Notes: a model not told the origin generated them from the sequence alone. A stretch of DNA of 64,000 nucleotides from CAVSWT01 sp963746735 (GCA_963746735.1 CAVVCO010000014.1:1-64000); one strand, 5' to 3'; shown: positions 25,625 through 35,154, counted from the stretch's first letter. Numbers and translations: made by a program.

Positions 25625-28600
25625 ATGAAAACATCTTTATTGTTTCTTTTTACATTTATTCTTTTTGCGGGAAGTGAATTGGTTTTTTCCCAAAATACAA
25701 ATCATTCACAAAATAGAGACGGTTTTGTTTATTTAACGGCACCTAACGGAACAGAAATGGCTTTATCTGATACCGGTGATGTTGACGGTGACGGCATAAG
25801 TAATTCATTAGAAGTAAATGGTTATACTTTTAGTGCCCTTGGTGGATTAAAACCCTGGAATGGTGATCCGAATGTAAAACATTATATAACCGATCCGCTT
25901 AGATGGAGTACAGACGGTGATCCTTACAGTGATTATATGGAAGTAACGGGAATCAATATGCCTGCATCTATTTCAGCCCCTGAAAACGATCCACTGGTAG
26001 CAGCACGCCCGATCATCAGTATTAAAATGACAGATTATACTGTAGAAACTCTTGCAACCATAAGCAACTCCAATGGCGGCCATGCAGACAGTTCTTTTAC
26101 AAATGAAACTTCTAACAGCAATGAAGTAGGTGCAGAAGTTACTGTAGAAGCTTCATTAAATCCATTTAAACTGGTTGGCGGATCAGTTTCGGCATCTTAC
26201 TCACACACCTGGACTTCAACCAATACCACGAATGCCAGTTTTGGCACAAACTGGGATAATACCAGGACAACACAGCCTGACAAAGCTGCTAGATTAAAAC
26301 TGCATATTTATATGGAAAACCTGGGTGGGGCTACTGCACTTGATGTTTCACCAACGGTTAATCTTAAATTGGGCGATAAAACTATTGCCACTTTTATTCC
26401 ATCTCAAAAAGCTAATACGCTCACGCCTCCGGGAACATCGGAAAACAGGTTTCCAAAGAACGGGACAATCGTTGTGCAAAAAGATGACAATGGTGATGAT
26501 ATAACCGTAACTCTTAATGAACTTAAAGCTATTCAAAGAGGCACACCGCTTTCTTTAGAAGTTGTTCAAGTCGATGCAAAAGTAGTGCGCTGGGATCCTG
26601 CTACCCAGAACTGGGATTCAAATATTGATTGGGCAAGTTTTGAAAGCGAAATAAATCCTGTTTCGGTTGAAGTGCTGGCAGAAATGGGTAACGGGCAAAA
26701 TTATCGTTACGAGGTATTTGCAGGTACACCTTATTGGGATCCGCAATATAAATTAAGTGATATTCTTTCTGTCATCTTTGATAAAAAAGAAGTAAACGGC
26801 GTAACCTATATTGAAAACCGTAAATACCCGGATGACTGGTATTTATCTTCGCCTTCCAGTGAGGTGATTGATGAATGGAATAATGAAGGCCAGCCAAACA
26901 ATATGCTTGGACTGCGTATGTATCGCAACACAAAATTGGTGATGATGAGCCCCGGAGATAATCCTTCACCGATTGTTAATTTTGCTTCTTATACCGCTGA
27001 CTATAAAAATGTAATCATCAGTGCCCAGCCCAATAACTTTCCGATTCAGTCAGTTGAAGCTGAAGTACCTATAAATGGCCAGATGGTAAAATACACTTTG
27101 ACTCAGGGTAATAATTCTTTTTATACAAGTTCCGCGAACTTCAGCGGAACACCGGATGGCCCCGGTACCGTAAAAGTAACCAACGCTCGTGGTGATGTTA
27201 CAACGTCAACTATAATTATTCCCGCAATTTATTCCAGTGCCAAAGATGTAAAAACATATAGTTCTTTTTTACCAGATCCGGGTAGTGAATTCTGGATTTA
27301 TCAAAATGGCGATACTACAAAGCCTATGCTTCTTTATTGCCTGTTTAATGATCCTGAAACACATGAAGCACTTGACCAGCCCAAAGAGTATCTCACTGTT
27401 AATAATAATGGTAATGTTCCCAAAATCTTTACCGACTTTATTGCTAATTCCGACGAGTACCGGGCAACGTTTAATAAAATCAGGATTAACCCGCATACTT
27501 TAAAAATGGCTATTAGCGATTTGAGTTTTGTTGATTATAAAGATCTGACAAGTGGCGGGGGATTGCCAAGCTGGATGAATGGTGAAGAAGGCGCGTATTT
27601 TCAGTTAGGACGGTTGGGCTGGAGTTACCCGGGTATTGATAGTGGTTCTTCAAAAGTTGATTTAAACGGGACCCCATTCAACCTGGCTGTAGATAATGCC
27701 TTTATACAGAACCCTTATCAAATATGCGTTATCAATAAATCAAGAAAAATCATGGATTTAATGATGACAAATCTGATCGCCAGCGGGTCTACTTCTCTTG
27801 GTTTTGCAGGCCTGGATCAGAACCAGGATTCGCTTCAACTAGTTTATGGATTTTCACCTGTTCCCACGCGTAATAAACCTGCGGATGTAACTGGCAACGC
27901 CCTGGATTTTAGTGAAACATCCAACGATGGCCAGGTTTCAATGGGAGGACCGGAAAATCTTCGAGTAACAGGAAATTTTACTTTGGAAGCATGGATTTAT
28001 CCGACAGGTAACGGATCTAATCCAACCTGGGGCGGAATAATTATTAATAAGGAAGGCGAATATGAATTAGCACGAAATTCAAAGGGAGTTTTGATTTGGG
28101 CTATTAAAAATTCTAATCCGGGTTGGAGTTGGCAAAGTACAAATTATTATGTCCCGGAAAAGGAATGGACCCATGTTGCACTTGTTTATAATCAGTCACA
28201 GGTAAAAGTTTATATTAACGGCGTTCTTTTCCATACTGCTGCTGCAAACGGTGCAGTAGGAGATCTTACTACCGTTCAGAATGATTTTAGGATTGGCGGA
28301 AGGCAAGCGGACGATCAATTTTTTAACGGTATTATTGATGAAGTGCGGGTTTGGAATAAAGCCCGCAGCGCTGATGAAATAGCCAAAACTTATAATGACA
28401 CGCTTTCCACTGATTATTATGCCTCCGCCGATAGCGGTTTGATTGGTTACTGGCGGTTCGATAAAACAACTTACCAGGGTGACGGTGTTTACACTGTTAA
28501 GGATTATTCGATAAACTCTAATGACGGTTATTTGTATGGTGATGTTCAGTTGTCTGCAATACCAACAGATGTTAAAACAGAAAAGCAATATTCTCAACTT

Positions 28601-28867
28601 CCCGACGAATACTCTTTAGAACAAAATTATCCGAATCCATTTAATCCATCAACTACCATTGAATTTAAATTGCCGGAAACTTCTCATGTTACATTAAAGA
28701 TTTATGATATTACAGGAAGGGAAGTTGCAAACCTTGTTAATGAAGTTAAGACGGCGGGAAATTATAAAGTTAATTTTAATGCAAGCAATCTTGCAAGCGG
28801 GATTTATTTCTATAGAATTCAATCAGGCAATTATGTTAAAACAAACAAGATGATATTATTAAAGTAA
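25625..28867 (+). CDS. T9SS-exported protein: anthrax-PA-like calcium/pore domains with GON and LamG domains
   Basis: 1,080 residues from ATG 25625, chosen for the AGGAGA site and signal peptide LLFLFTFILFAGSELVFSQ; an upstream TTG at 25550 would add 25 unlikely residues. Residues 48-135 match the binary-toxin-B/protective-antigen calcium domain (DTGDVDGDGISNSLEVNGYT, WSTDGDPYSDYMEVTG, PLVAARPI). Residues 135-385 match PA domain 2, including the strand-rich membrane-insertion loop (EVTVEASLNPFKLVGGSVSASYS) and ARLKLHIYMENLGGATALDVSPTV. A beta-sandwich (about 445-535) is followed by a GON-like domain (555-730, TFNKIRINPHTLKMAISDLSF), a LamG domain (758-930, FTLEAWIYPTG...) and a type A sorting domain. 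No PA14/PA20 part or furin-like site precedes the calcium domain. The role could be pore formation or adhesion. Confidence 0.82.
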   Translation: MKTSLLFLFTFILFAGSELVFSQNTNHSQNRDGFVYLTAPNGTEMALSDTGDVDGDGISNSLEVNGYTFSALGGLKPWNGDPNVKHYITDPLRWSTDGDPYSDYMEVTGINMPASISAPENDPLVAARPIISIKMTDYTVETLATISNSNGGHADSSFTNETSNSNEVGAEVTVEASLNPFKLVGGSVSASYSHTWTSTNTTNASFGTNWDNTRTTQPDKAARLKLHIYMENLGGATALDVSPTVNLKLGDKTIATFIPSQKANTLTPPGTSENRFPKNGTIVVQKDDNGDDITVTLNELKAIQRGTPLSLEVVQVDAKVVRWDPATQNWDSNIDWASFESEINPVSVEVLAEMGNGQNYRYEVFAGTPYWDPQYKLSDILSVIFDKKEVNGVTYIENRKYPDDWYLSSPSSEVIDEWNNEGQPNNMLGLRMYRNTKLVMMSPGDNPSPIVNFASYTADYKNVIISAQPNNFPIQSVEAEVPINGQMVKYTLTQGNNSFYTSSANFSGTPDGPGTVKVTNARGDVTTSTIIIPAIYSSAKDVKTYSSFLPDPGSEFWIYQNGDTTKPMLLYCLFNDPETHEALDQPKEYLTVNNNGNVPKIFTDFIANSDEYRATFNKIRINPHTLKMAISDLSFVDYKDLTSGGGLPSWMNGEEGAYFQLGRLGWSYPGIDSGSSKVDLNGTPFNLAVDNAFIQNPYQICVINKSRKIMDLMMTNLIASGSTSLGFAGLDQNQDSLQLVYGFSPVPTRNKPADVTGNALDFSETSNDGQVSMGGPENLRVTGNFTLEAWIYPTGNGSNPTWGGIIINKEGEYELARNSKGVLIWAIKNSNPGWSWQSTNYYVPEKEWTHVALVYNQSQVKVYINGVLFHTAAANGAVGDLTTVQNDFRIGGRQADDQFFNGIIDEVRVWNKARSADEIAKTYNDTLSTDYYASADSGLIGYWRFDKTTYQGDGVYTVKDYSINSNDGYLYGDVQLSAIPTDVKTEKQYSQLPDEYSLEQNYPNPFNPSTTIEFKLPETSHVTLKIYDITGREVANLVNEVKTAGNYKVNFNASNLASGIYFYRIQSGNYVKTNKMILLK

Positions 28868-28908
28868 TTTTTATTTAAAATTTGTCTATTGCTTCATCCA
28901 GATAAATT

Positions 28909-28957
28909 AGACTGCTGTTGATATTAGAATAACTAAATATCTTCAGCAGTCTTTTTT
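28909..28957 (+). terminator. Rho-independent terminator
   Basis: AGACTGCTG (28909-28917) pairs with CAGCAGTCT (28944-28952), followed by a run of T. It terminates the PA-like gene. Confidence 0.75.
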
Positions 28958-29021
28958 ATTTGATTCAAAGAGTTTATAAAATTAACTTAATACTAAAGAA
29001 AATTAATTTATTCTATTGTAG

Positions 29022-29600
29022 ATGGGATATTGTATTATAAGTTGTTTTTGCAGAAATAATCAAAAAAAAATTTATCTTTTATTTTTAAGCATTATTTTTA
29101 TTACTTCCATTGTCATATCAAATGGATGTGGGGAAGATAAAAAAGCAAACCAGGGCGATAGTAAAGAAGCACCCGCTAAAAATTTAAACTTAAATTTAGA
29201 TTGTACCGGATACATAATAAATGATGTGTTAGATGAAGGAAGCGCAAATTATTTAGTTATCGATACTGTTGAATGGTTTAGCGGCGACGCTGCTGTGAAA
29301 GCTTTTAATATGGACCAAAAAGAAGGGAAAAATAAAACTAACGAAACACCCAGCGGTTATTATATAAGAAACGATAAAATTGACTCGCTGAAATTTAAAA
29401 TATCCGATACTGCAAATGTAGTAATGCAAACTCTTTCATATAATCAATCCGGCAATTATAATTTCAATGAAAAAATCCCAACTTCAAAATTTATTTCTTT
29501 GTTAAATGATAAGGAATATCAGCGGTTTAAATTCAAACTATATAAATTCCATATTTTAAATAATGAAATTGTATCAATTAAGGAAATATATATACCATAA
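29022..29600 (+). CDS. Lipoprotein of unknown function
   Basis: 192 residues at most. A hydrophobic leader (IYLLFLSIIFITSIVISNGC) with a lipobox-like ISNGC predicts lipid attachment. It is followed by a charged linker (GEDKKANQGDSKEAPAK) and a compact domain of about 135 residues (DCTGYIINDVLDEGSANYLVIDTVEWFSGDAAVKAFNMDQKEG ... SGYYIRNDKIDSLKFKISDTANVVMQTLSY). I do not recognise the family. No ribosome site decides between the ATG at 29022 and later starts near the leader. It has its own AT-rich upstream region and no obvious partner. Confidence 0.65.
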   Translation: MGYCIISCFCRNNQKKIYLLFLSIIFITSIVISNGCGEDKKANQGDSKEAPAKNLNLNLDCTGYIINDVLDEGSANYLVIDTVEWFSGDAAVKAFNMDQKEGKNKTNETPSGYYIRNDKIDSLKFKISDTANVVMQTLSYNQSGNYNFNEKIPTSKFISLLNDKEYQRFKFKLYKFHILNNEIVSIKEIYIP

Positions 29601-29694
29601 TTACTTCAAATCTTTTTCCAAATATTTATAAAAAAGAATTCAGAACCTTTATAGTGGATTTCTCGTATTCGTTTTTGCCTCAACCGGAGCTGTT

Positions 29695-30042
29695 ATGAAA
29701 TTTATCCTATCAATCTTTACTACTGTTTTAATGGTCAGCGCATCTTTAGGGCAGACTGTTTTTACTAAATTAATTGAAAAAAAATATTCGGATCTTCCCG
29801 TTAAATTAAGAATAGAAAACTCAGGAATTTATGCCATTTCTTCTTTTGATGTTGATGATGGCAATATATGGATTCAAGATTTTGATTCACAGAATATCTA
29901 CCGCATCAATGAAAACCAAAAGCAGCAAGCAGCTATTGCCGTTCACATAGGGAAAGATTTTGTTGCTGAAAGTAATTCCTTAGAGAATTCACTTCTGCAA
30001 AATTATAAGCCTTCTCTGGAAAAGGGAGGATTTAGCATTTAA
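29695..30042 (+). CDS. T9SS-exported NlpC/P60-like hydrolase, part 1
   Basis: Signal peptide (FILSIFTTVLMVSASLGQ), then a propeller-like N-terminal region (IENSGIYAISSFDVDDGNIWIQDFDSQNIYRINENQ). The frame is lost at about 30025 (KGGFSI, stop). In the shifted frame EDLAFKKSFLSNEKNIFIDNGGVLLDNANDS runs on into the next ORF, so all three ORFs between 29695 and 32408 are one protein of about 900 residues. Confidence 0.72.
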   Translation: MKFILSIFTTVLMVSASLGQTVFTKLIEKKYSDLPVKLRIENSGIYAISSFDVDDGNIWIQDFDSQNIYRINENQKQQAAIAVHIGKDFVAESNSLENSLLQNYKPSLEKGGFSI

Positions 30043-30130
30043 AAAATCTTTTTTATCTAATGAAAAAAACATTTTTATTGATAACGGCGGAGTCTTATTA
30101 GATAATGCAAATGATTCAATAATCGTTCAA

Positions 30131-30955
30131 GTGCAAAGTAAAAGTAGCCTTCAGATTAATTACTATCTGTCAAAGTTCAATAAAATTTTCAAAATAAATT
30201 TTCCTTCAAACCTAGCATTTGCAGATTTAATCGGAATTGATTCGAAAGGAAATTCATTTATTCTAATCGAAACATTTCAGTCCGAAGTTCCATTAAAAGT
30301 TAAAAGAGAAGTTTATACGATTTCACAAGATGGAGAAATACTTACTATCCTTGAAGTTCCATCGATTAAATATTTATACATGGTAAGGGATTTCCAAATT
30401 GATGCTGGTGGTAACTTATACCAATTATTATCTGAAAAAGATAAAATTACAATTATAAAATGGAGCGGATTAACAAATTATTCGTCTTCTAAAATTTATT
30501 ATCCTCCCGAATATAATTATGAGTTGAACTATAATAATATTGTTCCTGAGAAAGAACCGATTTCCGGACTCAAGAAAGTCAGCAATATACAATCGTCTAG
30601 CAGGCAAACTGCATTAAGACTTGGGGAAAGTTATGCTTTGTACAAATATAATTGCAGTTCAAAAAATTTAGCCCCGGCAAATGTAAAAGGGCCGGATGGA
30701 GATATAGTTCGAACACCGTCCTGGTTAATCATAGGGGAGAATGCAAAAATTCCATATATGTGGGGCGGCTTTAGTACATTAGCGCAGTTTTCCAGCGGGC
30801 TTCAAAATGGTAGGTATGCTGGCGATATTAATACTGCGGGTGTTTCTGGATTATGCTGTAGGAGTAGATTGTTCCGGATTTGTCAGTCGATGCTGGCAGT
30901 TGAGCTATCATTCTTCAACAAGCGATATGCCTTCAATAACAACATCATATTCTGA
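30131..30955 (+). CDS. T9SS-exported NlpC/P60-like hydrolase, part 2
   Basis: Middle piece, entered from the first by a frame change near 30025; the GTG at 30131 is not a real start. It holds the remainder of a propeller-like region (LIGIDSKGNSFILIETFQSEVP, MVRDFQIDAGGNLYQLLSEKDKITIIKW). It then begins the peptidase domain (NVKGPDGDIVRTPSWLIIGENAKIPYMWGGFSTLAQF), where PYMWGG is the usual lead-in of NlpC/P60 enzymes. The frame breaks near 30840, just before the catalytic Cys. Confidence 0.7.
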   Translation: MQSKSSLQINYYLSKFNKIFKINFPSNLAFADLIGIDSKGNSFILIETFQSEVPLKVKREVYTISQDGEILTILEVPSIKYLYMVRDFQIDAGGNLYQLLSEKDKITIIKWSGLTNYSSSKIYYPPEYNYELNYNNIVPEKEPISGLKKVSNIQSSSRQTALRLGESYALYKYNCSSKNLAPANVKGPDGDIVRTPSWLIIGENAKIPYMWGGFSTLAQFSSGLQNGRYAGDINTAGVSGLCCRSRLFRICQSMLAVELSFFNKRYAFNNNIIF

Positions 30956-32408
30956 TTGGAGTGATTTAAAACCTGGTGATGCAATTCTTAAACAAGGGCA
31001 CGTAAGACTTTTTGTTGATAAAGCCCCAAACGGAGCAATGCGCGTTGTGGAATCTTCCGGCAGGGATTGGGGAGTTTCGTACTGGACATATTCACCTTCT
31101 GATTTAACAGCATATCATCCATGTTATTATAACGGAATGGAAAGTAATTTTTCATTTAATGTCCCACAGTTATTAAGTGTGCTGAACTTGTCTGATAACA
31201 AAGTAAAAATTACATGGACTTGTGATACAACGAATGTAAATGGCTATAGGCTTTATAATTCTATGGATGGCACTAACTGGAGTATGATAGAAGATGAATC
31301 TAGTTTAAATGAACCAAGTACAACTATTACCATTAGCGGTGCTGAGTATTATCGGGTTTCCAGTGTACTAAATGATTCATTGAATAATAGTGAAAGCAAT
31401 TGGTCAAATGTTCTTGGAGCAAAGCAAAATTCAAGTAGTAAAAAAATATTAATTGTTGACGGATTTAACAGACAAAATGGCGATTGGCGTGGTGAAAGTA
31501 ATACCTTTGTTTATCAATATGGAAAGGCTTTAGAACCGCTAAATTTTAATTTTGAATCCGTTAAGAATTCCGAAGTAATTAATGCTGTTGTTAATTTAAA
31601 TGATTATGACGCCGTCTTTTGGATATTGGGAGATGAAAGTACCGTTGATGAAACATTTAGCTCTACGGAACAAGCACTCGTAAAGAATTATCTTGAAAAC
31701 GGCGGAAATCTTTTTGTTTCCGGAAGTGAAGTCGGCTGGGATTTGTCATATAAAGGAAGCAGCAGTGACAAAGGTTTTTATAATAATTATTTAAAAGCAA
31801 TATTTATTGCGGATGATTCCGGCTCCTTAATTGTAAAAGGCATGTCCGGTTCAGCACTTGAAGGAACTGCATTCAACTATGCTCAAGTGTATGAAGTTGG
31901 TTATCCTGATGAAATAGGAATTTACGGGGGCAGTACTTTATGCATGGAATATTCAAACAATACCGGTGCTGGTATTCAGTATTCCGGACAATTTGGGACT
32001 TCATCAAAAATAGGTAAAATAATTTATCTTGGCTTTCCGTTGGAAACAACTGCTGATGATTCTTCCTTCAATTCGGTAATAAGTAAAGTTACAGATTACT
32101 TTTTTACAAATGTGAGTTCTGTTTCCTCAAATAATACTACTCCTATAAAATTTAATCTGTTACAAAATTATCCCAATCCATTTAATCCAACTACAATAAT
32201 AGAGTTTAGCTTACCTCAAACTTCTCATGTTTCATTAAAGATATACGATATAACAGGAAAAGAAGTTGCAAGCCTTGTTAATGAAATCAAGACAGCAGGT
32301 AATTATAAAATTAATTTCATCGCTGATAATCATGCCAGCGGAGTTTATTTCTATCAGCTTAAAGCCGGACAATTTCTTGAAACTAAAAAAATGCTGTTTT
32401 TAAAATAG
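30807..32408 (+). CDS. T9SS-exported NlpC/P60-like hydrolase, part 3: catalytic core, FN3, amidotransferase-like domain, sorting domain
   Basis: After the frame change near 30840: YAVGVDCSGFVSRCWQLS has the nucleophile Cys of NlpC/P60 (C40) peptidases, and ILKQGHVRLFVDKAP supplies the His. A fibronectin-III-like domain follows (LSDNKVKITWTCDTTNVNGYRLYNSMDGTNW...). Next is a Rossmann-like domain (KKILIVDGFNRQNGDW ... NDYDAVFWILGDESTVDETFSSTEQALVKNYLENGGNLFVSGSEVGWDLS) resembling class I glutamine-amidotransferase-like domains fused to peptidoglycan hydrolases in FCB bacteria. The end is a type A sorting domain (NYPNPFNPTTIIEFSLPQTSHVSLK...). It probably cleaves peptidoglycan or other peptides outside the cell. 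Confidence 0.8.
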   Translation: MVGMLAILILRVFLDYAVGVDCSGFVSRCWQLSYHSSTSDMPSITTSYSDWSDLKPGDAILKQGHVRLFVDKAPNGAMRVVESSGRDWGVSYWTYSPSDLTAYHPCYYNGMESNFSFNVPQLLSVLNLSDNKVKITWTCDTTNVNGYRLYNSMDGTNWSMIEDESSLNEPSTTITISGAEYYRVSSVLNDSLNNSESNWSNVLGAKQNSSSKKILIVDGFNRQNGDWRGESNTFVYQYGKALEPLNFNFESVKNSEVINAVVNLNDYDAVFWILGDESTVDETFSSTEQALVKNYLENGGNLFVSGSEVGWDLSYKGSSSDKGFYNNYLKAIFIADDSGSLIVKGMSGSALEGTAFNYAQVYEVGYPDEIGIYGGSTLCMEYSNNTGAGIQYSGQFGTSSKIGKIIYLGFPLETTADDSSFNSVISKVTDYFFTNVSSVSSNNTTPIKFNLLQNYPNPFNPTTIIEFSLPQTSHVSLKIYDITGKEVASLVNEIKTAGNYKINFIADNHASGVYFYQLKAGQFLETKKMLFLK

Positions 32409-32478
32409 AAATCTCAGGGGTTTGCTTTTCCCACTTTTTGTATTCCTGCTCCAAATTCTTCCTTCAATAATTTGGCAA

Positions 32479-32509
32479 TTTACTAATGCGGTTGTTTTTC
32501 TTATCTTTG
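32479..32509 (+). promoter_or_regulatory. Bacteroidetes-type promoter of queC
   Basis: TTTA (32479-32482), 19-bp spacer, TATCTTTG (32502-32509), matching the -33/-7 pattern TTTG-N19-TAnnTTTG of FCB-group primary sigma factors. The queC start follows 27 bp after. Confidence 0.55.
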
Positions 32510-32536
32510 AAACTTCAAAAAACAGGTTAAACAAAA

Positions 32537-33259
32537 TTGGAAATTAATGCAAAGAAAGCTGTTGTAGCTGTCAGCGGTGGAATGGATAGTTGTGTAACTG
32601 CGGCAATTGCAAAGCAAAGTTACGAGCTTGCATTTATTCATATTAATTATGGCCAGCGGACAGAGACAAGAGAATTAAAATCATTTAATGATATTGCTGA
32701 TTATTATAATGTGAATGAAAGGCTTGTAATTGATTTTCAGCATCTTGCAAAAATCGGCGGCTCATCTTTAACGGATAAAAATATTAAAGTAACTAAAGCT
32801 GATTTAGATAACAAAGAAATTCCATCTTCTTATGTGCCGTTTAGAAATGCAAATATTTTATCTGCTTGTGTAAGCTGGGCTGAAGTAATTAAAGCGGAAG
32901 CAATTTTTATTGGTGCAGTTTATGAAGATTCCTCAGGTTATCCCGATTGCCGTCCTGAATTTTTTTCTGCTTATGAAAAAATGATTGATATTGGAACTAA
33001 GCCTGAAACAAAAATAAAAATTGTTACTCCAATTATAAATCTTTCAAAAGCGGAAATTATTCAAAAAGGAATTGAACTGGAGGCTCCTCTTGATTTGACC
33101 TGGTCATGCTATCAAAATGAAGACGAAGCTTGCGGAGTTTGCGATAGCTGTGCTTTACGTTTAAGAGGATTTCAAATGAATGGAATTGATGACCCGATTC
33201 CATATAAAGTAAAACCGGATTACCTTCAAGGGGTTAAAAGTCAAAATTCAAGGATCTAA
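32537..33259 (+). CDS. queC: 7-cyano-7-deazaguanine synthase QueC
   Basis: 240 residues. It makes preQ0 from 7-carboxy-7-deazaguanine, ammonia and ATP for queuosine in tRNA. The PP-loop VSGGMDSCVTAA (residues 13-24), the INYGQR motif, the VPFRNANIL segment and the C-terminal zinc site (CYQNEDEACGVCDSCALR, four Cys) are all present. Start: TTG 32537 (MEINAKKAVVAVSGG) gives the usual family length; no ATG precedes the PP-loop in frame. queF follows 44 bp later; queD and queE are not in this window. Confidence 0.93.
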   Translation: MEINAKKAVVAVSGGMDSCVTAAIAKQSYELAFIHINYGQRTETRELKSFNDIADYYNVNERLVIDFQHLAKIGGSSLTDKNIKVTKADLDNKEIPSSYVPFRNANILSACVSWAEVIKAEAIFIGAVYEDSSGYPDCRPEFFSAYEKMIDIGTKPETKIKIVTPIINLSKAEIIQKGIELEAPLDLTWSCYQNEDEACGVCDSCALRLRGFQMNGIDDPIPYKVKPDYLQGVKSQNSRI

Positions 33260-33303
33260 TCTATTTAATCAATTATTTGAGTTAAAAAATTCTTAGAGAA
33301 AAT

Positions 33304-33681
33304 ATGAGCGAAAAAATAAAATTATTAGAAGTATTTGAAAACAAATATCCCGATAGAGATTACACGGTTGTGCATGAAGCTCCGGAGTTTACTTCTGTCT
33401 GTCCCAAAACCGGCCAGCCGGATTTTGCAACAATTATAGTTGAATATGTACCCGATAAACTTTGCATTGAATTGAAATCATTAAAGTTTTATTATAACTC
33501 TTACCGCAATGATGGAATTTATTTTGAGTCAGTAACAAACCAAATATTGGATGACTTAGTTGAAGTTTCAAAACCAAGGTTCATGCGGGTTACTGCTGAA
33601 TTTAATGTCCGCGGAGGTATTGGCTCAACGGTGGATGTTGAGTATGCTAAAGAAGATTATTATTCAGAAAAAATTAAATAA
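33304..33681 (+). CDS. queF: NADPH-dependent 7-cyano-7-deazaguanine reductase QueF
   Basis: 125 residues, the short unimodular QueF. It reduces preQ0 to preQ1. Catalytic Cys in FTSVCPKTGQPDFATI and the conserved Asp of PDFATI are present, as are the ELKSLKFYYNSYRN substrate-binding segment and the FNVRGGI strand. It lies directly behind queC, probably in one transcript. The ATG at 33304 is preceded by AGAGAAA. Confidence 0.93.
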   Translation: MSEKIKLLEVFENKYPDRDYTVVHEAPEFTSVCPKTGQPDFATIIVEYVPDKLCIELKSLKFYYNSYRNDGIYFESVTNQILDDLVEVSKPRFMRVTAEFNVRGGIGSTVDVEYAKEDYYSEKIK

Positions 33682-33711
33682 ATTTTATTTAGTAATTATT
33701 GCTGAAACTAT

Positions 33712-35154
33712 ATGCCTGAAATTTTAGAGCTTAAAAATAATTTTATAAAAAATAGGGAACAACTTTTCCAGGATACTGATTTAAGAAAAGATTCTTTTGC
33801 TTTTTGTAAAAATCATACTTTGCTTGTTGAGAATTACATTAAAGATTTAGCAAAAGAAAAAAAATATAATTTTGCATTAGCTTCTGCCGGCAGCTTCAGC
33901 AGGCATGAGCTTTCTCCTTTTTCTGATATTGATTTAATGTTTATCGCAGAATCATTCGATATTAATAATAATGATATTACAGACCTGGTTAAACTTTTCT
34001 GGGACAGCGGAATAGAAGCATCGCATACTGTTAGAGACTTCAGTGATATAAAGAAATATTTGAAAGAAGATCTTCACACATTCACACAATTTTTTGAGAC
34101 AAAATTTTTATTAGGCAACAAGCAGGTATATGAAAAATGGAACAAAGAAATTTTTGCCTGCCTAAATACAAAAAACATAAAAATTCTCTTTAACGATTTT
34201 TTTATCGATATCAGCGACCGTTATGAAAAATACGGTGATTCGCCAAAAGTATTGGAGCCAAATGTAAAGCTGTCCGCAGGAGGATTAAGAGATTTTCAAG
34301 CAATTGAATGGATGTATATATTAAAAAATAAAAGTATCCTTATTAAGGATGATAACACTACCCAAGCCGAAGCAATAGTTAATATTTTAAAGGAGCAAAA
34401 TTATACTACTGAAAATGAATGCACCAGACTTATAGAGAGCTATTCATTAATCCTTGAAGTTAGAAACCTAATTCATCTTTTCTCACATCAAAAAAATGAC
34501 CGTTTCGAATTTAGTCTTCAGCAAAAGGTATCTTCCTTTTTGATCCATAAGAAAGATGCATTGGCTGCTTTTATGCATGAATATTTTAAAGCAGCAAATA
34601 TTATTAACCGCTTCTCAAAATCGATGATAAAAAAATTCCAGGAAGAAATTTCAAATCCTTTGCCGGATTCACTCAGCATTGAACTGGACGATGACTATAT
34701 AATTAAAGGGAAAACAATTTATTACATAAGCGAAAAAGAACCGACTCTTTCAGATATCTTAAGAGGGTTTTACTATCGTGGATTGTATGGCGGCCATTTC
34801 GATGAAAGTTTCCGATCGTTGATTGTTGAGATTGTAGAAAATAAAGGATATCAAGATATAAACGGTTCTGAATCCTCAGTTTTTTTTAGAGAGATTTTAA
34901 AGCTGCAAAAAAATGTCGGACAGACACTATCGGTAATGAATGAATTGGGAGTACTGTCAGCATTTTTGCCTGAGTTTGAGGATTTAATTGGTTTTCTACA
35001 GCACGGGGTTTACCATTGTTATACAGCAGATGAACATACGTTGATTACTATAAAAAATCTGGAGATGCTTGAAAAAGATTCTTCTCCGCTGGGGAAAATT
35101 TATAACAATTTAAAAGAACAGGGAAATCCTTCACCTGGCTTTATTGTTTCATGA
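33712..35154 (+). CDS. GlnD-like nucleotidyltransferase, part 1: NTase and linker
   Basis: N-terminal half of a [protein-PII] uridylyltransferase/uridylyl-removing-type enzyme. The nucleotidyltransferase motif AGSFSRHELSPFSDIDLMFI (G-S-x-x-R ... D-x-D) is intact, followed by the GlnD segment EPNVKLSAGGLRDFQAIEWM. The region LPEFEDLIGFLQHGVYHCYTADEHTLITIKNLE leads into the HD domain. The frame is lost at about 35150, in LALLFHDIAKP, so the catalytic HD falls into the next ORF. Loss of a single base or two suffices to join them. No glnB/PII gene is nearby. Confidence 0.85.
   Translation: MPEILELKNNFIKNREQLFQDTDLRKDSFAFCKNHTLLVENYIKDLAKEKKYNFALASAGSFSRHELSPFSDIDLMFIAESFDINNNDITDLVKLFWDSGIEASHTVRDFSDIKKYLKEDLHTFTQFFETKFLLGNKQVYEKWNKEIFACLNTKNIKILFNDFFIDISDRYEKYGDSPKVLEPNVKLSAGGLRDFQAIEWMYILKNKSILIKDDNTTQAEAIVNILKEQNYTTENECTRLIESYSLILEVRNLIHLFSHQKNDRFEFSLQQKVSSFLIHKKDALAAFMHEYFKAANIINRFSKSMIKKFQEEISNPLPDSLSIELDDDYIIKGKTIYYISEKEPTLSDILRGFYYRGLYGGHFDESFRSLIVEIVENKGYQDINGSESSVFFREILKLQKNVGQTLSVMNELGVLSAFLPEFEDLIGFLQHGVYHCYTADEHTLITIKNLEMLEKDSSPLGKIYNNLKEQGNPSPGFIVS

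Noticed and set aside
27269..27503. Overlapping ORFs on both strands within the PA-like gene
   Set aside because: Shadows of a well-conserved coding region: no start signals and no recognisable domains.
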